From the NCBI GenBank assembly GCA_017964325.1, contig JAGCSE010000139.1, positions 1-43,577 of the forward strand: a stretch of DNA of 43,577 nt, in the 5' to 3' direction. Shown here one piece after another: positions 1 through 8,514 of the stretch (position 1 is its first letter; every line of letters starts with the position of its first letter). Made by a program: the position numbers and the translations under genes. The notes beneath the pieces were generated by a model. The model was not told the origin of the DNA. It searched no databases and saw only the letters and a list, made by a program, of their open reading frames with translations. Source of the DNA: Victivallales bacterium. GTDB taxonomy: Bacteria > Verrucomicrobiota > Lentisphaeria > Oligosphaerales > Oligosphaeraceae.

Positions 1-924
1 CGCCTTGCCATCGGCGGGACGGACTACACGGCGACGCTTGCCGACACGGATGCGGCACGCCTTCTGGCGGAGCGGCTTCCCATGCGCCTCTCCATGACGG
101 AACTCAATGGAAATGAGAAATATGCCAATCTGGACAAGCCGCTGCCGACCAAGACGGAAAATGTCCGCCGCATCGAAGCGGGAGATGTCATGCTTTGGGG
201 AGACAACTGCCTGGTCGTCTTCTACAAGTCGTTCGACACGCCCTACTCCTACACGCGGATCGGCCGCATTTCCGATGCGAAGGGATTGGCGAAGTCCCTC
301 GGCAACGGCGATGCAGAAGTCGTATTCCAGCGGAATGAAAACGTTGGTTCTGCGAACAAAGGAGAAACGGCAACGGCGGAATTCTACAACTACACGCTTT
401 TGTCACAGACTGGCGAGACGGTGAAAATGGACCGTTTCAAAGGAAAAGTCATCTTGATTGTCAACACGGCTACGGCCTGCGGCTTCACGCCCCAATACGA
501 GCCGCTGGAGAAGATCTACCGTGAGTTGCACGACAAAGGCTTGGAAATCATCGACATACCATGCAACCAGTTCGGCAGCCAGGCTCCAGGCACGGATGAA
601 GAAATCCACACCTTCTGCACGTTGAACTACAACACCACCTTCCCGCAGATGAAGAAATCCGACGTCAATGGCGAGCATCAGCTTCCCCTGTACGCCTACC
701 TGAAGTCGCAGAAAGGATTCAACGGCTTCGGCGAAGGGAAGATGGCGGACCTTATGCGCGGCCATCTCGCGAAAATCAATCCGGGCTATGAAAACAGCAG
801 CGACATCAAATGGAATTTCACGAAATTCGTCATCGACCGTAGTGGAAACGTCGTCGCCCGTTTTGAGCCCACGGCGGACATGGAAGCAGTCAAAGCGTTC
901 ATTATGAAGGAAATCCAGAAATAG
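1..924 (+). CDS. Cyclophilin-like domain / glutathione peroxidase fusion (5' end outside window)
   Basis: The reading frame is open from base 1, so the start lies upstream. The first ~110 visible residues resemble the bacterial cyclophilin-like fold (cyclophil_like2 type): a short-strand start, a 'LPMRLSM' segment, 'GDVMLWGDNCLVVFY' and 'YTRIGRI'. The rest is a complete glutathione peroxidase domain. It has the peroxidatic Cys in 'TATACGFT' (codon 478-480), the Gln in 'PCNQFGSQAPG' and the Trp/Asn pair in 'IKWNFTKFVID', so the Cys-Gln-Trp-Asn tetrad is intact. It should reduce H2O2 or lipid hydroperoxides, probably with thioredoxin as for non-selenium bacterial enzymes (family knowledge). An internal ATG at 82 would cut into the first domain and is not favoured. 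The fusion is the odd point; the role of the first domain is unknown. It is followed closely by the 935 gene. Confidence 0.85.
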   Translation, partial: RLAIGGTDYTATLADTDAARLLAERLPMRLSMTELNGNEKYANLDKPLPTKTENVRRIEAGDVMLWGDNCLVVFYKSFDTPYSYTRIGRISDAKGLAKSLGNGDAEVVFQRNENVGSANKGETATAEFYNYTLLSQTGETVKMDRFKGKVILIVNTATACGFTPQYEPLEKIYRELHDKGLEIIDIPCNQFGSQAPGTDEEIHTFCTLNYNTTFPQMKKSDVNGEHQLPLYAYLKSQKGFNGFGEGKMADLMRGHLAKINPGYENSSDIKWNFTKFVIDRSGNVVARFEPTADMEAVKAFIMKEIQK

Positions 925-934
925 AGGCGTGACG

Positions 935-1720
935 ATGAAATTTCAGCAAATCAGAAGCGCGACGGCGATTGTCACTTTCGGCGGCAGCCGTTTTCTCATC
1001 GATCCATGGCTGGCTCCGAAGGACGCATGCCCGCCCATTCCAGGCTCGGCCAATCCGGACTTGCACTGCCCCGTGCATGAACTGCCGCTGCCATTGGAGC
1101 AAATCCTCCGCGTGGACGCCGTCATCGCCACCCACCTGCATTTCGACCATTTTGACGACACGGCGATGAAGGCCATCCCGAAGGCCATGCCGATATTCGC
1201 GCAGGATGAAACAGACGCCAAGACATTGCGCGACAACGGCTTTTCCGATGTGCGCATCCTAAAATACGGCGGTCTGGACTTCAACGGCGTGACATTGATC
1301 AAAACCGACTGCATCCATGGGCAGCCGGGCGAAATCGGCCGCCTCTACGAAAACCTGCCCATTCGCCGCGAAGCATGCGGCGTGGTGATGCGTCATCCGA
1401 ATGAAAAAACGTTCTATCTGGCGGGCGACACGGTATGGTGCGACTACGTGGCCGCCGCCATCAACGCCCATCGTCCGGACGTCATCGTCGTCAACGCCGC
1501 ACGGGCGGCCGTCGCCGGGTTCGGCCCGATCATCATGGGGCTGGAGGACATCGAAAACGTCCTGACGGCCGCGCCATACGCGACTGTCATCGCCAGCCAC
1601 ATGGACAACGTTGGGCATGCGACGCTTTGGCGCAAAGACATCCGCGATTTCGCCGCCAAACGCAATCTGGGCAGTCGGCTGCTGATTCCCGAAGACGGCG
1701 AAATCTGCGATCTACCGTGA
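935..1720 (+). CDS. Metallo-beta-lactamase-fold hydrolase (UlaG-like)
   Basis: This 261-residue protein carries the metal-binding motif 'THLHFDHFD' (HxHxDH) near residue 70, a later 'LAGDTVW' Asp motif and a C-terminal 'SHMDNVGH' histidine segment. This is the layout of single-domain MBL-fold hydrolases related to UlaG and other L-ascorbate/phosphodiester lactonases. It has no signal peptide and is probably cytosolic. ATG 935 is chosen because an AGAGG at 923-927 sits 7 bp upstream; a GTG at 929 is possible but badly spaced. It begins 10 bp after the peroxidase fusion and is probably co-transcribed with it. The substrate cannot be read from sequence. Confidence 0.85.
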   Translation: MKFQQIRSATAIVTFGGSRFLIDPWLAPKDACPPIPGSANPDLHCPVHELPLPLEQILRVDAVIATHLHFDHFDDTAMKAIPKAMPIFAQDETDAKTLRDNGFSDVRILKYGGLDFNGVTLIKTDCIHGQPGEIGRLYENLPIRREACGVVMRHPNEKTFYLAGDTVWCDYVAAAINAHRPDVIVVNAARAAVAGFGPIIMGLEDIENVLTAAPYATVIASHMDNVGHATLWRKDIRDFAAKRNLGSRLLIPEDGEICDLP

Positions 1721-1760
1721 CCACAGCATCTTCACATCACAACAACACAACCTTAAAACT

Positions 1761-2180
1761 ATGTTTTCATTCAGCAACCGCTTCACAAAACTGTCATCAT
1801 TCTTCCTGCTGGCCGTCTTCCTGACGTTCACCGGCTGCGTCCATTGCACGGATGCAGGCTGGCGGGAATACAAAATATTCTGCGGCATGTCCAGCAAGAA
1901 TTGCGAAATAACCGAGGCGGATTGGCGGCGTTTCTGCGACGAGCATGTCACGACGGCGTTTCCGGACGGCTATACGTCCATGGAGGCGATCGGCCACTGG
2001 AAAGGAGGCGGCAGCATGACGGAACGGGAGAACTCCCGCGTGCTGCTGATCGTCGCTCCCGCCGATGCAAAGGACAAAGTGATGACCATCGCGAAGAAAT
2101 ACCGCGAGATGTTCGAACAAGAGGCGGTTCTTGTCCTAACCTCCACGGGCGAAGCCATTTTCGTGGGTGACGGCCAATGA
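1761..2180 (+). CDS. DUF3574 family lipoprotein
   Basis: A 139-residue protein with a hydrophobic N-terminus ending in the lipobox 'LTFTGC' (Cys26), predicting a lipid-anchored periplasmic protein. The mature part matches the DUF3574 pattern: 'WREYKIFCG', an 'ITEADWRRFCDEHVTTAFPDG' region, 'GHWKGGG', 'RENSRVLLIV' and a C-terminal segment about a Tyr/Phe-rich helix and 'EAVLVLTS'. The family has no established function. Its stop overlaps the start of the Nudix gene (ATGA at 2177-2180), implying translational coupling in the operon. No clear Shine-Dalgarno sequence precedes its own ATG. Confidence 0.75.
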   Translation: MFSFSNRFTKLSSFFLLAVFLTFTGCVHCTDAGWREYKIFCGMSSKNCEITEADWRRFCDEHVTTAFPDGYTSMEAIGHWKGGGSMTERENSRVLLIVAPADAKDKVMTIAKKYREMFEQEAVLVLTSTGEAIFVGDGQ

Positions 2181-2665
2181 ACGTCACCCTCTGCAACATG
2201 TGCATGATCGAAGAAGCGACGACAGGCCGCGTATTGGTGCAGCATCGGTTGCCGAAACCGACGAATCCATGGTGCGGGCTGACCTTCCCCGGCGGGCATG
2301 TCGAATATGGTGAATCCATCACGGCATCGACCATTCGCGAAATTCGTGAGGAAACAGGGCTGACCGTCTCGAATCTACGGATGTGCGGCGTGGTCGAATG
2401 GGAAGTGCCAGAAAAGCCGCAAAGCACTGCCTGGCAGGATAATATCCCAAAATCCAAATACATCGTTTTCATGTTCCGAACGAACACGTTTACAGGTGAG
2501 TTGAAATCATCCGCCGAAGGGCAAATGGAATGGATGACGCTGGACGACATGCGCCACGGCGGCCTCGCGCCGCACATGGAGCAGTACCTCAGCGTCCTTT
2601 TGGAGGACGATGTCCCGCAGGCTTACGGAATCAGCGGTAGCGGAAAACTGGAGGCGATCCACTAA
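2177..2665 (+). CDS. Nudix hydrolase (MutT/8-oxo-dGTPase-like)
   Basis: A 162-residue protein with a full Nudix box, beginning 'GGHVEYGES' and ending 'REIREETGL', at about residues 38-60; the metal-binding REUxEExGU glutamates are present. The N-terminal 'TLCNMCMIE' and 'VLVQHR' strands and the 'WCGLTFPGGH' lead-in resemble MutT/8-oxo-dGTP diphosphatases. These cleave X-linked nucleoside diphosphates to clean up damaged or excess nucleotides; the exact substrate is uncertain. It overlaps the DUF3574 gene upstream by 4 bp and the SDR gene downstream by 1 bp (TAATG), so it lies within a translationally coupled run. Confidence 0.9.
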   Translation: MNVTLCNMCMIEEATTGRVLVQHRLPKPTNPWCGLTFPGGHVEYGESITASTIREIREETGLTVSNLRMCGVVEWEVPEKPQSTAWQDNIPKSKYIVFMFRTNTFTGELKSSAEGQMEWMTLDDMRHGGLAPHMEQYLSVLLEDDVPQAYGISGSGKLEAIH

Positions 2666-3378
2666 TGGAAATGTCATTCAAAAATAAAATTGTCGTCATT
2701 ACAGGCGGAGCCCATGGAATCGGAAAATGCTGCGCGGAATGCTTTTCACGCGAAGGCGCCATCGTCTATATGATCGATATCAAACAGGGGCCATGGTTTG
2801 TCGGCGACATCGCGGAAAAGGATACGCTTGAACACTTTGCAGCCGATGTTTTGGAGAAAAGCGGGCATGTCGATGTTCTAGTCAACAATGCACTTCCACT
2901 TTTCAAGGGCATCGACCAATGCACGTATGAGGAGTTCGTCTATGCGCAAAAAGTCGGCGTAGTTGCGCCGTTCTATCTTGCGAAATTGTTCAAAGACCAT
3001 TTCGGCGAAAGTGCGTCCATCATCAACATTTCATCGTCACGTGACAGGATGAGCCAGCCGCAATCGGAAAGCTACACGGCGGCGAAAGGCGGCATCGCCG
3101 CGCTCACGCATGGGCTTGCCGCGAGCCTTGCCGGAAAAGTTCGCGTCAATTCCATTTCTCCGGGCTGGATCGACACATCGTTCAAGACATACGACGGTCC
3201 GGACGCCACGCAGCATTTTGCAGGACGCGTTGGCAACCCGTTGGACATCGCCAACATGGTGCTCTATCTCGCTTCGGACAAGGCCGGATTCATCACGAGG
3301 GAAAACGTCTGCATCGACGGCGGCATGACGCGGAACATGATCTACACAGGCGATTTCGGATGGAAACTTGAACCATGA
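2665..3378 (+). CDS. SDR-family NAD(P)-dependent oxidoreductase
   Basis: A 237-residue classical short-chain dehydrogenase/reductase. The cofactor loop 'TGGAHGIGK' lies near residues 13-21, the 'VLVNNA' strand follows, and the Ser/Tyr/Lys active site appears as 'NISSSRD' plus 'YTAAK'. 'ISPGWIDT' and the C-terminal 'ITRENVCIDGGM' are typical of FabG-like members. The second codon of the usual Asn-Asn-Ala-Gly motif region reads NNAL, a minor deviation. It should oxidise or reduce a small alcohol/ketone; the substrate is unknown. The start ATG 2665 overlaps the Nudix stop; ATG 2671 is an alternative. The downstream GNAT gene overlaps by 4 bp. Confidence 0.9.
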   Translation: MEMSFKNKIVVITGGAHGIGKCCAECFSREGAIVYMIDIKQGPWFVGDIAEKDTLEHFAADVLEKSGHVDVLVNNALPLFKGIDQCTYEEFVYAQKVGVVAPFYLAKLFKDHFGESASIINISSSRDRMSQPQSESYTAAKGGIAALTHGLAASLAGKVRVNSISPGWIDTSFKTYDGPDATQHFAGRVGNPLDIANMVLYLASDKAGFITRENVCIDGGMTRNMIYTGDFGWKLEP

Positions 3379-3881
3379 AACAGAACGGAACAGATATGAC
3401 AGACAACGCGACAACCATACGCTATGCAACAGAACAAGACGTGCCTTTCATCAAGGTGTGCATCCATGAACTGGCGGTTTATGAACGTTCAGCGGAAAAA
3501 GATCAATCGACGGAGGACATGCTACGTCAAAACATCTTCGAACGAGGCTTCGCGAAAGTGCTGATTGCCGAATACAATGGCGAAAAGGTCGGCTACGCCT
3601 TGTGGTTCAACAACTTCTCCACGTGGCTTGCGCGGCCGGGCATCTATCTTGAAGACCTGTACGTCCGTCCGCAGTTCCGCCACAAAGGCATCGGGAAAGC
3701 GCTTCTCAAACAATTGGCCGCAATCGCCGTCGAGAACGGCTGGGGGCGACTTGAATGGAGCTGCCTGAAATGGAACACGCCCAGCCTTGATTTCTATGAG
3801 TCACTCGGCGCCAACAGGTTGGACGAATGGGTGACGTTACGTGTTGATGGCGAGAATCTTGAACATTTTGGAAGCAAATGA
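3375..3881 (+). CDS. GNAT acetyltransferase, diamine/thialysine N-acetyltransferase-like
   Basis: A 168-residue GNAT protein. The acetyl-CoA loop 'RPQFRHKGIGKALL' (R/QxxGxG/A type) lies near residues 95-108, preceded by 'GIYLEDLYV' and followed by 'WNTPSLDFYESLGA'. This pattern is close to spermidine/spermine N1-acetyltransferase-like (SSAT/thialysine) enzymes, so polyamine or lysine-analogue acetylation is plausible but unproven. ATG 3375 overlaps the SDR stop (ATGA). A second ATG at 3396 has a better GGAACA-type ribosome site, so the protein may start there with 161 residues. It ends the tightest part of the operon; the ACT gene follows after 58 bp. Confidence 0.85.
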   Translation: MKQNGTDMTDNATTIRYATEQDVPFIKVCIHELAVYERSAEKDQSTEDMLRQNIFERGFAKVLIAEYNGEKVGYALWFNNFSTWLARPGIYLEDLYVRPQFRHKGIGKALLKQLAAIAVENGWGRLEWSCLKWNTPSLDFYESLGANRLDEWVTLRVDGENLEHFGSK

Positions 3882-3939
3882 TCAATACCCCTGCCTTTGT
3901 GCGAAAGTCCGAACATTTACTATCAATAAAAAATAAGCC

Positions 3940-4311
3940 ATGAAGCTTGAAATCATTCCAGAAGAATTCACAGTCTGCAAGGTCGCTGACTATGGCTGTG
4001 TAGATTTTACGAGGCAATTTGTCTTTACGGGATGCACGAATGAAGAAAAGTCATTGGTATGCCCAACCTTACTTGTACCGACAGACACATTGGAGCGAGA
4101 GGATGGTTGGCGCGCGTTCCGCATCGTGGGTATTCTGGATTTTTCGCTCATTGGCATTCTTGCGAAAATCTCATCTTGCCTTGCGGACAACGGCATCGGT
4201 ATTTTCGCCATCTCAACGTTCAATACAGACTACATTCTAACCAGAAAGAAAGATTTTGAAAAGTCCCTCAAGGCACTTGAACAAACAGGCTTCATAATTG
4301 AAAGGAATTGA
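3940..4311 (+). CDS. ACT-domain protein (CASTOR/ACT_7-like)
   Basis: A 123-residue stand-alone protein. Its C-terminal half, from 'RAFRIVGILDFSLIGILAKISSCLADNGIGIFAISTFNTDYILTR' in pieces, has the ACT_7/CASTOR-type fold signature: a strand, an 'LIGILA' helix start, 'GIGIFAIST' and 'TDYILTR'. The N-terminal 'YTVCKVAD'-like strand ('FTVCKVADYG') is also typical of this small family. Members bind amino acids or act as sensors; no enzymatic residues are apparent. It is the last intact gene before a stretch of decayed sequence. It may share the transcript of the upstream genes. Confidence 0.8.
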   Translation: MKLEIIPEEFTVCKVADYGCVDFTRQFVFTGCTNEEKSLVCPTLLVPTDTLEREDGWRAFRIVGILDFSLIGILAKISSCLADNGIGIFAISTFNTDYILTRKKDFEKSLKALEQTGFIIERN

Positions 4312-4424
4312 ATATGAAAGCAATCGCGAACTTTTCTAACACCATGGGAACTGGATGAAGCTTTATTTCGTTCATTGCGAGACACTTTTACCAACCGATA
4401 CGATGCAAGCGAAAGACTACAACA

Positions 4425-4657
4425 GGCGGCATTTATGATGACCGTTTTCTTGTGAAACCAACACGATCATCCGTATCAATGATGCCAAATGCAGACATGG
4501 AGCTTCCATACGAAGGTGCCAAAGAAATGCTGCTCGTTGATAATGTAGAAAACAAAGAGTCCTGCAGAAATTGCTAAAAGCGATGTATGAAGAACTCCCT
4601 GTCCTACCAAAGAAGAAAGGAGATGGAATGACTTGTAGATGTAATTTATGTAAATAA
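4425..4657 (+). pseudogene. Remnant of a TfoX N-terminal-domain (TfoX/Sxy-like) gene
   Basis: The plus strand reads 'GGIYDDRFLVKPTRS', then 'ELPYEGAKEMLLVDNVENKE', and after a one-base frame change at about 4561 'LLKAMYEELPVLPKKK', ending at the stop 4655-4657. This is the C-terminal half of the small TfoX-N-domain proteins ('GGIYDDR.LVKP', 'PYEGAKEMLLVD', 'LF.AMYEELP' pattern). The N-terminal half is missing: upstream frames (4315-4424) show no matching sequence and contain stops. No intact start exists. The interpretation is a truncated, frameshifted relic. The 110 bp before it hold another short unassigned open frame ('WELDEALFRSLRDTF'). Confidence 0.65.
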
Positions 4658-4662
4658 TATAA

Positions 4663-5949
4663 TTATGAATGATGAATTGAAGAAGCAATTTGTTTTGAAA
4701 GCCATAAATATGACATCGGGATGTATTCAGGAGGCGCATCGCCATGGCCATTCTTAATCTTCGACAAAATGATTTTTGGCCCCCTGAGTTCGTTATAGAT
4801 TGTATAGACAGCCGAAGGAGGACAGAGAGGATCAATGAAGCCGACTCCTATCATGACTGGAAATTCTATCCGCCTTGCAGCAAATGCCGTGTCAAAATAT
4901 AGCAATGTATCCAGATGGGTACGATATTCCGGACTGTTCTTATTGGAATCAGGAGTATGGTGCCCCGCTAGAAAGCCTCCACGGTCACCGAAATTCGGCA
5001 CTCCACAGAATGCGGCTTTGATTTTGTCCGAAAAAGCAGCTAGATACAAGCCGAAGCCACCGCCATGACTAAGTCCATGATACACAACGTTTTCACTATC
5101 CAATCCAGGCTGTTTCAGAACTTCGTCCAGCAGTCGAAGGCAACCCGCAACGCCTGTGCGAGCATAAAACTTGTTGCGGTCTTCAAGACCTAAGAAAATA
5201 TACCGTCTCAATCCAATTTCGTCCAGAAATTGATCATGTCTTGGTTTGGCATCAACCTGTTTTTTCACAGGAGGATATGGTGGAAGATGGAAAACTAACC
5301 GAGCGCAATCAAATCCCATGTTGCTTTTTGTCGATTGGTTGAGAAACGATTCTTCATTGATATAGGCTTCTCCTCCTGGAAATGTAACCAGTAAAGGCAT
5401 TTTTAGGGACGTATCCACAGGCAATGACAATAGCGCGTATGCTTTTTGGTTATTTAGATTGGAGCAACTGATCCGATAATAATGGAATGTGTTGTCCGAA
5501 GCGTATTTCTGCATTTTGAAATCTGGTGGAATGGAAGCTAGTTCCTTCTTTGTATTGTTCCAGAAATCATCAAAATCCGGAGGTTCGGGAAGCAATGGAC
5601 GCAGTTGGTCTGGATCCACGCCAACGCCGCACAAAACAGGTTTGCTGTCTTTTTCAAAAGTTGAAACGGCGCAACGGACAAAGCCTGGATGTGGCAAAAT
5701 CGCCTGCACTCTTACTGGAGGGACGACGGTAAGTCGTTGCAAAATCGCTTCTCCATCCATGGAAACAACTACTTTCAGTTTCTTTGGCTTGTCTGCTGTG
5801 ATAATGAATTCAAATGGTTCATTAACATGGACAAGATGCGATTTTCGATTGCATTCCACGGTAATATTTAATGGATTTTCAGACGCTTTTGCTGTCGTGG
5901 CAGTTTGCTTTGATGCTGAATATGAAATAGTTGTAGTTTTTTTTGTCAT
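4663..5949 (-). CDS. Acetyl xylan esterase / cephalosporin-C deacetylase-family hydrolase
   Basis: A 428-residue alpha/beta hydrolase of the AXE1 type. After an N-terminal beta-rich segment (about residues 25-115, Ig-like strands) the catalytic domain begins near 'PEPPDFDDFWNNTKKEL', a typical family opening. The catalytic triad is visible: Ser294 in 'GLSHGGG', Asp373 in 'GFIDPLCPP' and His402 in 'NGHGDAP'. It should remove acetyl groups from decorated polysaccharides or oligosaccharides. No convincing signal peptide is present; the N-terminus is Thr/Lys/Ser-rich, so it is probably intracellular or exported by another route. It is divergent from the LDI-like lipoprotein gene across a 295-bp region. 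The 3' end almost touches the TfoX relic. Confidence 0.85.
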   Translation of the reverse strand: MTKKTTTISYSASKQTATTAKASENPLNITVECNRKSHLVHVNEPFEFIITADKPKKLKVVVSMDGEAILQRLTVVPPVRVQAILPHPGFVRCAVSTFEKDSKPVLCGVGVDPDQLRPLLPEPPDFDDFWNNTKKELASIPPDFKMQKYASDNTFHYYRISCSNLNNQKAYALLSLPVDTSLKMPLLVTFPGGEAYINEESFLNQSTKSNMGFDCARLVFHLPPYPPVKKQVDAKPRHDQFLDEIGLRRYIFLGLEDRNKFYARTGVAGCLRLLDEVLKQPGLDSENVVYHGLSHGGGFGLYLAAFSDKIKAAFCGVPNFGDRGGFLAGHHTPDSNKNSPEYRTHLDTLLYFDTAFAARRIEFPVMIGVGFIDPLCPPSAVYTIYNELRGPKIILSKIKNGHGDAPPEYIPMSYLWLSKQIASSIHHS

Positions 5950-6244
5950 TTAAAACAACCTCAAACAATGATGAAATCAAATGGGATATGCAGAATACCG
6001 CACAAACCTGATGACAATTCATTTTTATGCTTATTTTAGTCAGTAATTTATCTCAAAAGAAAAAAACGTCAAATACAAACCATTATAAACCGTAAGATTT
6101 GAATATTTCAAATTGAATTTTGATAGTTCTGTTGTATTTTAGTTGCCATTTGAAACAAACAATACCGCGAAAAATACCTCAATGCCAGGAACGGGGTGTT
6201 TGAAGATGTGATGATGTCAAAATAAAATAACTTTAAGGAGAATC
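5950..6244. promoter_or_regulatory. AT-rich divergent intergenic region with a candidate promoter
   Basis: This 295-bp stretch separates two divergent genes and holds no ORF. For the plus-strand gene at 6245 a plausible sigma70-type promoter is TTGAAT (6113-6118), 16 bp, TATTTT (6135-6140). An AAGGAG ribosome site sits just before ATG 6245. No operator palindrome was recognised. Confidence 0.35.
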
Positions 6245-7501
6245 ATGGGGAAAATCAAATTGATAATATTAGTGGTTGCTGTTCTATCGACTTGTTGTCT
6301 GATATTCTATGGATGTCGTTCCACTCCCAAAACTTATGCGAAGATATTGCCATCGCACACTGCCATTGCAAAGAACACGCAGCCTCTTTCGGAAGACGAA
6401 CAGGCCGCATTGCGTTGGTTGGATCACATTATGGGTCCCTTGCCTCCTGAGGAGGAAAAAGACTGGTGGAACATTGGGGGACGACAGTTCGGATTGTTTT
6501 CGACACGTTATAACCTCGCGTTTGCGGGCTATGCCGCGGCCGCTTTGGGAATGCGCGGCGATACAGAACAGAAGGCGACCGTGGCACGAATTCTGGACAA
6601 TTGCATCCGGCGTTATCTCCAAAAAGATGTGTGGGCCTACTCCCAATCCAAAAGCTATTGGGGAAAGAAACCATGGGCACCTGATCCGTGTTATCGCGAA
6701 AATGTGATGTACACAGGCCATCTTCTGCAACTTCTGGCGCTTTACGAAGGATTCACGAAAGATAAAAAATACTGGACGGAAGGATTTGATTTTGTTTGGA
6801 ATGAAAAGCAAATCATCCATTACGATGTACAAAAACTCATTGATGTCACAGTGGAACAGATGCACGCAGCAGATTCTGGCGGAGTAACTTGCGAGCCTGG
6901 ATTATTGTTTTTCCCATGCAACAACCACCCTCACTATGCCTTGAAGATATTTGCAAATCTTGGGCATGGCAATTGGGCGACAGAAGCCCAAAAATGGGAA
7001 AAGTGGGCTCTGGAAAATTATAGCAACCCACTGATGGGGGGCGGTGCTCTCAATCTAGTCTATCATACAAAAACCGGAGTGTTCTATCCACGTGGTTATG
7101 CGGGACTTGATGGTTGGTCGTTACTCTGGTATGAACCATGGGCGGAAGATCGTTCCACTGCCCTTGCTCTTTGGGACAAGGCGAAAAATTTGCTAGATTG
7201 GGAAAAATTAGCTGAACCGACTGATGTTGTCGAAGGGAGCAATAATTGCATGAATCCGCAACAAGTGCCAGCCACTGTTCTGTCTGTTTTTCTTGCTGCC
7301 GCCGCCCGTGCCTGCGACGACAGCACGACAGCGGAACGATTGGAGCGTCCCTTGGATGCGAAATATCTCCGTCGCGAAAATGGGTACTTTTGGCTGGAAG
7401 TCGGCCGTGAATGGCGCATCGGCGCGACTGCCAACCGCATCATTGCGCTTGCCGAAGAAAATGGCTCTAGCTTCCGTGACTGGAAGCCATCTGTTAAATA
7501 A
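6245..7501 (+). CDS. Linalool dehydratase/isomerase (LDI)-like lipoprotein
   Basis: A 418-residue protein with an N-terminal hydrophobic segment (residues 4-23) followed by Cys24, a weak lipobox (FYGC), so export and perhaps lipidation are likely. The body is an alpha/alpha-barrel-like sequence matching the LDI family: 'FGLFSTRYNLAFAGYAAAALG', 'YRENVMYTGHLLQLLALYE' (His159) and 'CEPGLLFFPCNNHPHY' with Cys216 and Cys225. In characterised LDI the catalytic cysteines are also nine residues apart, with a histidine in the equivalent GH motif. The fold and active-site layout are therefore supported, but the substrate is unlikely to be linalool; a sugar-derived or terpenoid alcohol is possible. An AAGGAG site supports ATG 6245. 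Confidence 0.75.
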   Translation: MGKIKLIILVVAVLSTCCLIFYGCRSTPKTYAKILPSHTAIAKNTQPLSEDEQAALRWLDHIMGPLPPEEEKDWWNIGGRQFGLFSTRYNLAFAGYAAAALGMRGDTEQKATVARILDNCIRRYLQKDVWAYSQSKSYWGKKPWAPDPCYRENVMYTGHLLQLLALYEGFTKDKKYWTEGFDFVWNEKQIIHYDVQKLIDVTVEQMHAADSGGVTCEPGLLFFPCNNHPHYALKIFANLGHGNWATEAQKWEKWALENYSNPLMGGGALNLVYHTKTGVFYPRGYAGLDGWSLLWYEPWAEDRSTALALWDKAKNLLDWEKLAEPTDVVEGSNNCMNPQQVPATVLSVFLAAAARACDDSTTAERLERPLDAKYLRRENGYFWLEVGREWRIGATANRIIALAEENGSSFRDWKPSVK

Positions 7502-8228
<727 letters not shown>

Positions 8229-8278
8229 GCTTACGCGAATTGATTAAAATGTAAATGAAACTGTATTAATATGACCTG

Positions 8279-8321
8279 TTTTCTGAATAAAGCAAGTCTT
8301 TTGCTTGATTTTTTCAGAAAA
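8279..8321. other. Hairpin in the tRNA-sulfatase intergenic region
   Basis: TTTTCTGAA (8279-8287) is the exact reverse complement of TTCAGAAAA (8313-8321). An inner stem AAGCAA/TTGCTT with a 5-nt loop lies between them. This could act as a terminator for weak antisense transcription or as a 5'-UTR structure for the sulfatase gene. The surrounding 286 bp contain no gene. Confidence 0.35.
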
Positions 8322-8514
8322 AACTTTCATCAAGCCCTCCATGATGGCATCTTCCTGCTTTGTTTCCACACCCAATGCCTGATTTATCTACCTTATATTT
8401 ATATACATTCATCTTCAATCCAATAACTGACAGACCATCTGGGATTGCTTTTTACGTGGTCAAGCGTATATTTTATCATGAACGGTCACCACACCAATCC
8501 AATCAAGAGGTTCC

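Noticed and set aside
1948..2577. Minus-strand frame of 209 codons opposite the DUF3574 and Nudix genes
   Set aside because: Spans two real genes with conserved motifs on the plus strand.
4476..4835. Minus-strand frame of 119 codons at the esterase 3' end
   Set aside because: Overlaps the esterase catalytic Asp/His region in another frame and the TfoX relic; no start signal or family features.
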